Below are positions 48,842 through 58,884 of a stretch of DNA of 64,000 nucleotides, in pieces. Position 1 is the first letter of the stretch; each line of letters begins with the position of its first letter. Made by a program: the position numbers and the translations under genes. This DNA comes from Branchiostoma floridae (lineage: Eukaryota > Chordata > Leptocardii > Amphioxiformes > Branchiostomatidae): positions 21,795,914 to 21,859,913 of the forward strand of contig NC_049983.1 in assembly GCF_000003815.2 (NCBI RefSeq), written 5' to 3'. Under the pieces are notes generated by a model. That model ran no database searches. It was not told where the DNA came from and worked only from the letters and a program-made list of their open reading frames with translations.

Positions 48842-51800
48842 TGTCTGTGTTTCCGGATATCTGTTGTCAGCATAACTCAATAACTTATGGATGGATTACA
48901 ATGATCTTTGGTATGTGGGAAGACAAACGTCAAGGGCAATTTTGGCCCCCTTGTATGTGATCTTGGTACTGCAGCAGAAATTCCGTTTTTTTAATCTTTT
49001 GATTTGGATGTGTTTGTGCATCTGTTACAAATGTACATGTAACTTAACTTTAACACCATACTTACTCCGGCTATCTGTTCTCCACCTCCTGACTAAGCAG
49101 ACAGGGCACCGCACATGGACGGACGGTGTACCCTTCAACAGCACGGCAGTGGGCGGGATTACAGTGCGGGGGGAGGGGGACTGCACACTGCTGAGGAAAT
49201 CCAGGGACACCGTGGTGTGGGAGGCAGTCTACTGTGCAAGTGAAATACACACAGCGCACGTGATTTGTGAAAAGCGTAAGTATCAAGATCTGTACCGTTA
49301 ACGTTGCAACTACAGTGAAGTACGAATTGGGACAATGTGAAACGTGTGGAAGTGACACACACATGTACAATGATGTAGCAGTTGAGCTTTAAAGATACAG
49401 ATTACGTCAGGGGATTCGAAACCAGGACCTCTGGGTTCTAGGGCAAAAACGACACCACACGTTAAGCTTTACTAACAGAAATACGCCTCTGTTTTGTCTG
49501 ACATGTCTATTGCTCGTCTGTCCAGATGTCACCTGCCCCAGAGGCACAGTGGTCCAACCTGACTGTACCTGCTCCACGGTCATCACAACAACAGCGCACA
49601 CCACTACAGTGGCTCCAGTCGTCACTACAACAGCGCAGGTCAGTACAAGAGCTACTGTCAGTACCAATCCAGTCAGTACAGTGACTCCTGTCAGTACTAC
49701 ACCAGTCAGTACAGTTGCTCCTGTCAGTACTACACTTGCGCAAGTCAGTACTCAAGCTCGGGCTCATGTCACTACTGAACCAGCGCAGGTCACTAGTACA
49801 CGAGCTCCTGCAGTGGGGGGAACATCGACTCAGAGAGTAGCTCAGTCAACGGAACCAAATCGACGAACGCTTGTATCAAGTGAAGCTATGATCGTAACAG
49901 CAACGCAACGCCGGCCGCTTATATCCAGTGAAGCTGATATCGTAACAGCAACGCATCGCCGCAGCTCAATCCCCACGTCACTGAGAAGCCGTTATCAAGT
50001 AACACAGTCTGCTGCACGTGAGACATCGACAACACCTGCCAGTTCTAGCCCACCTGCAACTTCTTACCGTCTGTCATCAACACAGATGCCACGCAGTCTA
50101 CCACTCACGACTACAGCCAACCACGGGATAGCCGAGACCACACAAGGCTACACCATCTTCGTGAGCAATGGTCAGTCTTCTTCTGATTCCCCTTCCCTCT
50201 ATGTAGTCCAAGCGACTGAGCTTGTAGGCCTTTAGCCTGACTAAATCTCGCTTATAGCAGCCCGCCAAACATCCGCCGGCCCCCGGGAGGGGTCAGTTAC
50301 AGCCCTGGACAGCGGAGTTTGTGTTACACAGACTAGTAGGCCTTGATACCAAGTTAAAAACGCCACATAATGTCAGGAAATGTGTTGATGAAGGTTAGAC
50401 ATCTTGGTAGTGTCACTGATGAAAGATAGTGAATGCATGCTCTCTGAAACTTCTGAGAGTTTCCAAAGTCAAATTCAGTTACTAGTCTAAGATCGAGTAA
50501 CTCCTGTTTGGCGCATCACAAAAAATGATATTCGCGTATTATCGTCACCATATAGTAACTGTATAACGTTAGTTCACCTTTATCTGTAGGATAACCTATA
50601 TCCGTTGCTTTCGAAAACAGGTATTAAGGGATATCAAGTTCAAACTAGTTTAGTTTGAACATATTACAACTTGAAACCATCGTCCGTCGACGCGACATCC
50701 CCTTGATACCGTTTGAGTAAACACAACGAATATAGGTTACCCTGCGGATAAAGGTGAACTAGTGTTACAATGTTTTCTCCCCATTCTGTGCAGAGGTCTG
50801 TTATTCCGACGACGGGGCATCATACCGCGGTCCCGTGTTCACGACGCTTTTGGGGAAAACCTGCCAACGCTGGGACAGCCAACTCCCTCACGACCACGAC
50901 TTTCTCCGGACGTACCCGCGATCCGGTCTTGATCTCAACTACTGCCGGAACCCTGGCCAGACCGGCTCCCGACCGTGGTGCCTCACGGCGGACCCTGGCG
51001 AGCTCTGGGATTACTGCAACGTTCCCGAATGTGGTCAGTTGATTTAGACATAATCATTATGTGCAAACAATATCTTACAATCCAGTCCCAAGATCTAGAA
51101 TGCTAAAGGCTTTGTGTATTGATATTAAATCGAATATAACGTCAAAAGCAATGTATTTTGACAAGTAAATATTAAAGCATTACTGGCAACGGCTTAAAAA
51201 ATGGCACAAAACATGCCTCATGCTGAATCATATGCTTTTTGCTTGTAGTGTAATACACATGTGTGAATACCGTCTTTCATTTCGTAATGTTGGTCATTCT
51301 CATTTACCTTCACCAAGAAAGGTGTTTCACCATGTTTTTTGTAGCGTTTGTATGTATATTTGTACTCTAGAAGACCTGGATGGTTTTGTCTTGATGATCA
51401 TATGTTGAATGTCGGTAGGTCTTAACGAGACCTCGAAATGAAGTGACTTTGGACCCCCTAGCGGCTTGCTTAGACGCTGCAGCGGAACGTCCGGTATTGA
51501 TATCCTTTGTTTATCATCACTTGTTCAGGTAAGAACTGTGTTGAAGGCATCGGTGAGACCTACCGCGGTAACGTGTCCGTCACCCAGTCCTACATACCCC
51601 CGTCAGAGCTAGAAATGATAAGATTTGGGGCCCCTAGTGGCTTGCTCCGACACAGCAGCGGGTTTTGATATGTCATTATTATCACTACTGTTTACCATGA
51701 TTTGAATACCCTTTGCAGGTAAGAGCTGTCTTGAAGGCATCGGGGAGACCTACAGAGGGAACGTGTCCGTCACTCAGTCCCGCATCCCCTGTCAGAGCTG

Positions 51801-54800
51801 GAACAGCCAGTCCCCCCACCAACACGACCGCACCCCGGGAACTACAGCCAGGACGGCCTCGTGCTGATACTGTATTGATATCTGTTTATCATCACTTTTT
51901 CAGGTAAGAACTGTCTTGAAGGTATCGGTGAGACCTACCGCGGCAACATATCATTCACCCAGTCCCACATCCCCTGTCAAAGCTGGGACAGCCAGTCCCC
52001 CCACCAACACGACCGCACCCCCGGGAACTACAGCCAGGACGGCCTCGAGCGGAACTACTGCCGCAACCCGGGACTGACCGGTGCCAGGCCGTGGTGCCTC
52101 ACCAGCGACCCTAGCGTCAGATGGGATTACTGCAATGTTCCAAGATGTGGTGAGACTCCAATGTTTTATTTATTGGTTTGACTGTTCAGCACGCACAATC
52201 TGAGAGTTGCCCAACTAGCCTGTGGCTATTACAAAGTATTCTCCAAGCAGAGGTTGGGTCGCAGAGACAGTAGTGGTCGGAATTTTTGCCGGCTTGCTCC
52301 CCTCACGGAACGAGCCGGCAAAAAACCCGACCACTACTATTTCCAACCTCTGCTTGAAGAATATTTATAAAGAGCTAGCCCTGCTGACAGAGAGACAAAG
52401 ATAATAAAAAAAAAAGAACATGACTGAATGATTATCAAGACCACTCTTCTAAGTACATAAAATCATCTTTTTCAGACGGCACTTGTGTTGCAAGCGATTG
52501 TGAAAGCGAGCGGCAAGAGTCATCTGAAGGTGCGTTTTCTGATTTACTACTGTAACGGTGTATTGAGTTATCGCGCTGAGCTTTATGAACAACGTCTCCA
52601 ATTCAGTGAATCGAGTCATTGTTCTGGGACCTCTTTGCATGTATACATGATACCTTGGTACTACTGCAAAAGAGCTTCCATGCATGTTTTGTATCTTTTG
52701 ACTTGGACATGCTATGCTCTTGATTTTGTGGTGGCAGATAGCTTGTGATGTGAGAAAAACTTTACTTAGTTTGGGCCCCTAGCATTTTGCTCTGAAACTG
52801 CAGGGGCATTTTTTGTCAAAATTTTTCAAGGCGCATAACAGAACATAGGAACGATGGATTTCCATCATATTTAGCATACTGGTATCTTTGGCAGAGATAT
52901 GCATAATGAAGTGCAAAATATGCAAATTTTTGACGTAATTTGCATACTTAATGAGAAAAATCTATACTCAGTGTTTTCCATTATAGGACTCAAATACATG
53001 TAACGTTAATATTTTCCTCTGTTCTCTAATCAGGAAACACGACGGCAAGCGGATGGAACCCCGCGTGGGGGCCGTACCCGGGTGCTGCAGCTTCCTCCCC
53101 GGAGGAGGCGCTCAGTCCGTCCGACGGGGGAACGTGGGAGGAGTGGAAGGCATGGTCCACGGGGAGCCCACTGCCCAGCGACTACGACTCTACTGTCAGT
53201 CCGGTAGAGCTCCTGGGCGGTAGGTGGACGTTGTATTGTAAGACGTACCCCAGCAAATTGGGACACGCCACAACAGAAGGACGTGTCATTTTAAGAATTC
53301 CTCCTATATTGTAACACAGTGATATAGTCATGAGCTTCAATTGTTTCCTTTCGTGACTGAAATGTTGTTGAAAGAGAACTGCTTCAATTTCTAATAAAGC
53401 GAGACAATTCTTTCTGGCCATGTTTTACAGGGAAAAGTCTTCCAACATCTTCAGGGGTGAAAATCCGTCAAGTCGACTACCTGGACGAGAAGAAAATGGT
53501 ACTCAAACTTATAATGGTAGAGTAGAGATTACTGGAGAATTGGGGTCGTCCGTTGTACTCGAGCTTTTTTTTGACATCGGAGAGTACACATAATGTTAAA
53601 TAGTAAACATGATCTCATATTATGCAGTTAACCACGATCTGCCCTTTCACTGGTCGCCACAGGGAAGACGGGCGCCATGTAAGAGCATTTACATGGAAAT
53701 TCACCTGGCTGTTTTGCACGCCTGCCCAAAACTAATATAGGTATGTCTTCGAACTGTCTGAGTAAAAAGGTGCATATCAAATACATGTAGTTCTGGCCTT
53801 TCTCTGAAACATAAACCATGTTGTTTTCTGCAGGAGCTGAGTTTGCTGATGACCTTCAAAGTTGCCTGGAGTGACGTCAGGCTGCAGGGTTTGAGCCAAG
53901 GCTGGGTCCCCGTCCCCTCTCATCTCTTGTGGCTGCCGCCGTTTAGATTCGGCAAGTCAGTCATCGCAGGTATGCACAAACTTCGGTAGCTTGTGTTACT
54001 TCTTCAGATAGGCGTGGATGTGGTAGAAGTAATGCTTAGGTAAAATGGGAGGGTGGAGACAACGAAGGCAAGGCAGTAATACCATTATCATCGCAGCTTT
54101 AGTCCAGTTCATTTCACGATCATGTCATCTAGTCTCTATAACGGCAAACTAATCTGGTCGGGGCTGAAATTTGGCCCATCCCCGCAAATGGTTGTTGGGC
54201 TGCTATAAGCGCAGTTTTGTCAGGCTAATCTATATCACATATAAAACCAGATTCTTTCAGACCTCCTCAGTGTCACTGGCAAAAGATAGTGGATACTATC
54301 TGAAACGTCTGACCGTTTCCAAAATCATACCCAGTTGCTTGTGTACGTAACTGCTTCTTGGTGTGCCTTATTACCAGGGTGTGTAATCTTCATTCTTTGC
54401 AGCGAAAGAAGCCAGATCTAGTAGTGGCAGCAACCAGATGAGCAGCAGCAACACGACCGCCTCATCAGACGGAGACACCAGCTCCGTGTCCACCTGGCTG
54501 TCTCCTGATGGACAGGTCAGCCACAGCATGGCGTGAGTATGGCCACAAGTTCTAAACTGTTTATTGGCCTCTTTGGTTAGATTATGAATAAGCTAGGAAT
54601 GATAGTTTAAAAAATGTCAAAATGATAAAACACGAGTCAACCGAAACTTGACGGTGTTTTCTTTGTGTTGTCCGTTTTACTATGGGTTCTATCAATAAGG
54701 ACCAGTCTTCATTCGAAGCTAGAAATGTCAGTTTTCATGATGATGTTTGGAGTGCGGTGCACACAATGTCCAGACAGGTCAGAGAGATATCACCACGTGG

Positions 54801-55601
54801 CTGATAGGGATATGTATAATCTGCTAACACGTCTTGTACCACAATCCTAGTCGTGAGCTGCGTGTGCAGTGTCCCGTGGATCTCCACCGGTTCCCAATGG
54901 ACACTCAGGAGTGCGTGGTTGAGCTACATGCATGTAAGTCGGTTTGTGCCTTCATCTTGCTTGCTTAAGCCAAGTCCCGCCAGTATTAAGTCAAGATGAC
55001 TGCCCATGTGTCTCTGTTGTCTCATTGCTTGATATGTGCTGTCACCCTTAAGGCCTGTGTCCTTCTTGAGTATGTCAATGTAGGCTGCTGCCGGTCTTCC
55101 TGACCTTCTCTTCTCTTAACACCTTCATGTATATCATGAAAAAACAACTCAGGCTTTCCTTTTAGGTGTATGGAGATCTAGTGCAATGTAACGTTGTTCT
55201 TTTTTTAAATTAATATAACGTTAAGTGAAATCCCGACTTTCAGATGGAGGCACAGTGTTTGCACTTGCTGTGACGGACGAGTCGCCATCGCCGCTGTCTA
55301 TTGACCTGACTAATGTCCTGTCACAGTATGTAGTGACCGGGACACGGATCAAAGCAAGCGTTAACTCCATGCAGGGGCAAGGTAAGATTTTACGATCTTC
55401 TACTTCGGAACGGACGTCAATCTTAGATATATCAAAGGATCAAAGCAAGTATTCTCCATGCGGGGTGAAGATGAGCTTTTGCGGTCCTCTATTTGAAGTA
55501 GTGACGTCAAAATACCTATCTACCTATGTACTTAGTACCTTGACATCCAGGTCTTTGGGGGACAAGTCAGATACGAAGATAAAAAGTTGTCTCCAGGCCC
55601 T

Positions 55602-55640
<39 letters not shown>

Positions 55641-58600
55641 TGTCAAATGCGACGTGATAGCAATAAGGGCGACCTACTTCCTCGATTGGGTAGCTTGTAT
55701 ATCAAGTAAGAACAGCCGACATTTCCTCCTTGTTTTTCCCGTTCAGTTTTCATTTACTTTGTTACAGTTTTCACTTATTTAGTTTGTCAAAGAATTGTTT
55801 TACCTACGTAAAAGCACAAGGATTTGGAGATCTGTATATGTGTATGAATCAATGTAGCAATCAATCAACAAACGAATTCACATTCTGTTTCCGAAAGATC
55901 TTCCGTGTGAGTACTTCTCCCAATCATGTTCGACCAAGCGCGACGCCGAGCCGTGTGCGGCGATGAGATACTGCGACCCGAGCGGCGGCCGGTGCCAGCA
56001 GTGTGCGGAGTACATGGGCGACTGCCTGGCGATCCCAACCAACTGCTCCGCGCCATCAGGTACCTCATTGTATTTTTTTCGAGTACACGTTATTTCAGTA
56101 CAAAATATAAAACCCTCACCAACAAGCTTTCAGTCGGTTTTATAACCCTTCTCAAGTTGAAGTGGCTTGAACCCTACGTCACGTGATCCGAACGACAGTG
56201 TGACCGTGACGTCAGCAACGGGTCAAAGAAGCCCTGTCAGTATCGGCCTTGCGTCTGTTAAAACGAGTTAAAGAGGCCATCTACACAGTAGTCCATTGGC
56301 CATCCCTGATCAAAGACGGGGGCCGCAACCGACTGCCGGGCATCTTTGACCCGTTACTGAGGCCACACTTCCAACCAGGCCACGTGACTTAGTCTTTGGG
56401 TCATTCAGTCTCAAGAAGGAATGGCGGACAGACAAAAAAATGGTTGGTGAGTGCTTTATATTGCGTACGGAATTCATTGTATTCATGCCGAGGAAGAGTA
56501 ATGGACGTCACTCAAAACGTCTGAAAGTAATCAACAATATTTATCCAGTTGTAGAGATTGAATTGTCCTAAGTATTGTTTCTCCCGGCGAATGTCTAACC
56601 TTCGGAAACGTAATGTTAAAAACCTTTACTATTTTACCATGTCGATTACCGTCACAAATTGACCTTGATATGGACACCTTATACCTGGTGCTCTGATAGC
56701 TTATGGCACCTAACATCTTTTTTCTGTGCTTCACAAGTTTGATCATAATATTTCACCGTTCCCCATCCAGACAGCTCACCGCGGTCGTACTCCACGCTGG
56801 CGGTAGGGATCCACCTCCAGCGCCGCCTGCCGTACTTCATCTTCCGCTTCTACATCCCGACAACCATCGCGGTGGTGGTCTCCTGGATGGCGTTCTGGAT
56901 CCACCACACCGACTCCTCTCCCAGGGTCTTCATGGGCACGGTCACGTACCTGGTCATGGTCAAGCAACGGGCGTCTATGACTCCCATGCCTTATGTGAGT
57001 ATATGTGAGTTAGACACTAGACACGTGAAATGTAAGGCATCCACCATACCGAATTTTCTCCCAGAGTCTTCATGGGCACAGTCACGTACCTGGTCATGGT
57101 CAAGCAACGGGCGTCTATGACTCCCATGCCCTATGTGAGTTTAACATATTCACAAAACACAATTGCCCCTTTCTTTGGTAGCAACTTTCACACAACTTAC
57201 ATTACTGTCCCTGTCCTTGGTGCTGAATGATATTCACAACAACACTACTGTCCCTGGTGCTGAACGTCTATGTCACCCATGCCCTAGGTGAGTTAGACGC
57301 TAGACACGTCTATGACACTTATGCCCTATGTGAGTTAGATACGTCAATATGGCACCTATGCCCTGTGTGAGAAACCTTCAGAAATGTGGCCTTACTACGC
57401 GGTGAACCATTTAGCAAAAAGACAAGGAGAGCAAATGCCAATGCTGTTGTATCTGTTCCAACAGGTTTCCTACACCAGAGCCATCGACGTGTGGTACCTG
57501 GGCTGCCTGGTGTTCGTGGTGCTGGCCATGTTGGAGTATCCTGTTGTACATGTCATGGAACGAACCAAGGGGAAGGTACTACAATGCAGTGCTATATACA
57601 TATAACATTAGCATCCATTGATTATATCCATATGTGATGTTTCCCCCAAACCTATTATCAGATAACGGTGCACACACCAATTCTTCCGCGACAGGGGTCG
57701 AGATAGTGCGCGACAAAAATGGGACGAAAGGGTCTCGAGGGTCCGTGTTTGAGATCAAATTTCTCATAATCTGCTGCGAAGTGGCATTTAATACTGGCAT
57801 GGCTAAAAAGCGTAAGAAGTGATGTGCTTTTGGTGCAAATTGGTTTTGGGCCCGAGTGTCACTTCCTTGTATTTCTACGCGTTGGAAGTGATTCGCCCGT
57901 TGTCCCAGATTCCCCGTCCATATGCGGTCTGTGAGCCGTGTTGCTATGCCTCGCGCGTCGGGTTATTGTAAAAATCTCAGTGTTACGATTTTCTTTATTT
58001 TTTGCTTGATTAATTTTAGATGTATTCTCTTTCCGACAATATCAGTCATTTTCATGACTGAAATATAGGTGATGGGTTTATTTCCACGTCAAAATTCCCC
58101 TTTTCTTGCATACTTTTTTACGTGAAAAAAACTTTTCTCCCCCCAAAATTATGACAAGTAGAGAGAGTGAAGAAACTGAAAACCGGCTGTTCTTAAAGCT
58201 GGAGTGATACCCTTCATTCCCATATACGGCTTTTCTGCTTTAGATTTATTTTCTTGAAGAGACGGCCTCTCGACTTGAGGGTGCGCAGCCTCGATTTGAG
58301 ACCCCAAATAAACTGGGGTGTGCACCGATAAGGCCATGTTAACTTGATTACACTACATATGGATCACATGGGATGCCCAAAGCTGATGATGCGAGTGTGA
58401 GAAAAAAAGGCTGAGGCGCTTGGTAAAGAACATTGCCCTAATTTTGATGTGGTCAGGAAGGTTGAATATATCAAATACGCTCAACACAATGTCGCAATCA
58501 GTATTCTCCGGTCTAATGAAAAATCTCTGTCTACAGAAAAACAAGGCAAAGGACAGTCAGAGCCAGCCTATGGTAAAGATCCCCCGTGCGCGACAGAAAG

Positions 58601-58749
58601 GTGTAACACCCGAGGTTCCGCCACCAGCACCGGTCAACACCCCCACGTACAAGAAGCCGGCCATGCTCGACTCTGTAGCACGGGTTGCGTTTCCAACAAC
58701 CTTTGTCATCTTCTTTGCGACGTATTGGATGTTCCTATTCTTTACCTAA
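47544..58749 (+). CDS. Chimeric receptor: C-type lectin-like, mucin, two kringles and Cys-loop ligand-gated channel
   Basis: Seventeen exons (47544-47608, 48144-48181, 48506-48718, 49105-49275, 49526-50170, 50794-51033, 51904-52149, 53034-53219, 53431-53498, 53834-53969, 54403-54532, 54851-54933, 55244-55381, 55898-56059, 56771-56994, 57465-57575, 58537-58749) join with matching phases into 1022 residues. Order: signal peptide (1-16); C-type lectin-like domain (about 35-163); Thr/Ser mucin-like stalk (164-378); kringle 1 (379-457); kringle 2 (459-539); then a complete channel subunit. The channel shows [19 protein letters not shown], the Cys-loop C720-x13-C734, TM1 [15 protein letters not shown]2 from R892, TM3 RAIDVW and TM4 VARVAFP ending FFT-stop. 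TM and TM3 sequence place it with glycine/GABA-type anion channels. It would be a plasma-membrane pentamer with very large extracellular arms. Exon 4 needs the acceptor CAGACAG at 49104 to stay in frame, and exon 14 an AAAG acceptor; these are the least certain joins. Confidence 0.85.
48506..49275 (+). other. C-type lectin-like domain exons of the chimeric receptor
   Basis: Two exons encode [10 protein letters not shown].., ARLVSIHT, the WIGL core ([10 protein letters not shown]), [10 protein letters not shown], and a final [24 protein letters not shown]. Four core cysteines and the WIGL and WTDG marks support a CTLD. EPN/QPD and WND calcium-sugar motifs are absent, so ordinary calcium-dependent sugar binding is unlikely. 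Confidence 0.85.
49526..50170 (+). other. Mucin-like stalk exon of the chimeric receptor
   Basis: One 645-base exon encodes [11 protein letters not shown] then about 200 residues dominated by Thr, Ser, Pro, Ala and Val with short repeats ([29 protein letters not shown] repeated as [13 protein letters not shown]). This is an extended, probably O-glycosylated stalk. Both exon borders are phase 1, as in shuffled extracellular modules. Confidence 0.85.
50569..50763. mobile_element. Foldback MITE in the intron before kringle 1
   Basis: TTAGTTCACCTTTATC..GGATAACCTATATCCGTT pairs with CGAATATAGGTTACCCTGCGGATAAAGGTGAACTA. The same end sequence (CTAGTTCACCTTTATCCACAGGGTAACCTATA) appears at about 28775-28810 in HSPA14 intron 3. 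Confidence 0.7.
50794..51033 (+). other. Kringle 1 exon of the chimeric receptor
   Basis: A single phase 1-1 exon with six cysteines and the kringle marks [37 protein letters not shown] and [10 protein letters not shown]. Confidence 0.92.
51527..51870 (+). pseudogene. Two truncated kringle-exon copies
   Basis: At 51531-51600 a copy keeps [20 protein letters not shown] then breaks into the CCCCTAGTGGCTTGCT dispersed repeat. At 51719-51866 a longer copy keeps [20 protein letters not shown] and [14 protein letters not shown], then loses one C, shifts frame and stops after about 49 codons without a donor. Both retain the CAG|GTAAGA acceptor seen on the intact kringle 2 exon. Confidence 0.85.
51904..52149 (+). 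other. Kringle 2 exon of the chimeric receptor
   Basis: A phase 1-1 exon with six cysteines: [52 protein letters not shown]. The exon begins GTAAGA directly after TTTTTCAG, so the 3' splice site is immediately followed by a 5' splice-site string. Confidence 0.92.
52237..52363. mobile_element. Foldback MITE in the intron after kringle 2
   Basis: TATTCTCCAAGCAGAGGTTGG pairs with CCAACCTCTGCTTGAAGAATA. The interior GTAGTGGTCGG..TTTTTGCCGGC pairs with GCCGGCAAAAAACCCGACCACTAC. The end motif CCAAGCAGA relates it to 4696-4823. Confidence 0.7.
53034..56059 (+). other. Ligand-binding domain exons of the chimeric channel
   Basis: Exons 8-14 encode the extracellular Cys-loop receptor fold: [11 protein letters not shown] (the helix-1/YD..RP region), [14 protein letters not shown] and [14 protein letters not shown] (strands 1-2), [14 protein letters not shown], the Cys-loop [22 protein letters not shown] and [10 protein letters not shown]. 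Exon 14 (55898-56059) is an extra Cys-rich piece placed where loop C belongs. Confidence 0.85.
56178..56388. mobile_element. Foldback element in the channel gene intron
   Basis: GTCACGTGATCC..AGTGTGACCGTGACGTCAGCAACGGGTCAAAGA pairs with TCTTTGACCCGTTACTGAGGCCACACTTCC..CCACGTGAC. Noncoding. Confidence 0.7.
57030..57140 (+). repeat. Duplicate of the TM2-coding exon end with its donor
   Basis: About 105 bases from ATCCACCATACCGA to CCCATGCCCTATGTGAGTTT repeat 56898-57002. From the codon for R892 to the exon end every difference is silent, so the encoded [20 protein letters not shown] is intact. An acceptor-like TTTTCTCCCAG precedes it and the GTGAGT donor is kept. Confidence 0.85.
57250..57375 (+). 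repeat. Small tandem array of donor-region sequence
   Basis: ATGCCCTA(T/G)GTGAGTTAGA(C/T)..CTAGACACGTC recurs three times between 57278 and 57370, derived from the exon 15 end (CCTTATGTGAGT) and the bases after it, which also carry GTTAGACACTAGACACGTG at 57009. Confidence 0.7.
58537..58749 (+). other. M3-M4 loop and TM4 exon of the chimeric channel
   Basis: 71 codons with stop: a short basic, Pro-rich loop ([21 protein letters not shown]), then the canonical [22 protein letters not shown]4 and a two- to three-residue external tail. The whole M3-M4 loop is short (about 45 residues). Confidence 0.9.
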
Positions 58750-58884
58750 AAAGATGTTATTGTTTTCCACACGAAATGGGCAAAAATGGGAAGTACCTTT
58801 AGTGCAATAGATGGGTGTAGTTTAGAATCTAAATCTTACGCGCTTCTATTTCTAATATGGCCGTTTACCATTCCTAGTCCGCAA

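Larger units (their letters stand above)
56771..57575 (+). other. TM1-TM3 exons of the chimeric channel
   Basis: Exon 15 carries strand 10, TM1 and TM2; exon 16 carries TM3. TM1-TM2 reads [20 protein letters not shown]; the pore-lining helix is [15 protein letters not shown] with leucine at 9' (L901). TM3 starts [17 protein letters not shown], close to VSYVKAIDIW of glycine receptors. ERTKGK follows as a short cytosolic start. Confidence 0.9.

Noticed and set aside
48891-49301. Long exon starting at 48891 for the lectin second half
   Set aside because: The first 70 codons are repeat-like intron sequence; the acceptor at 49104 restores the phase from exon 3 and begins at the conserved domain.
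55225-55782. 185-codon read-through of exon 13 of the channel gene
   Set aside because: Past the GTAAG donor at 55382 it is intronic and ends in translated (CT)n repeat.
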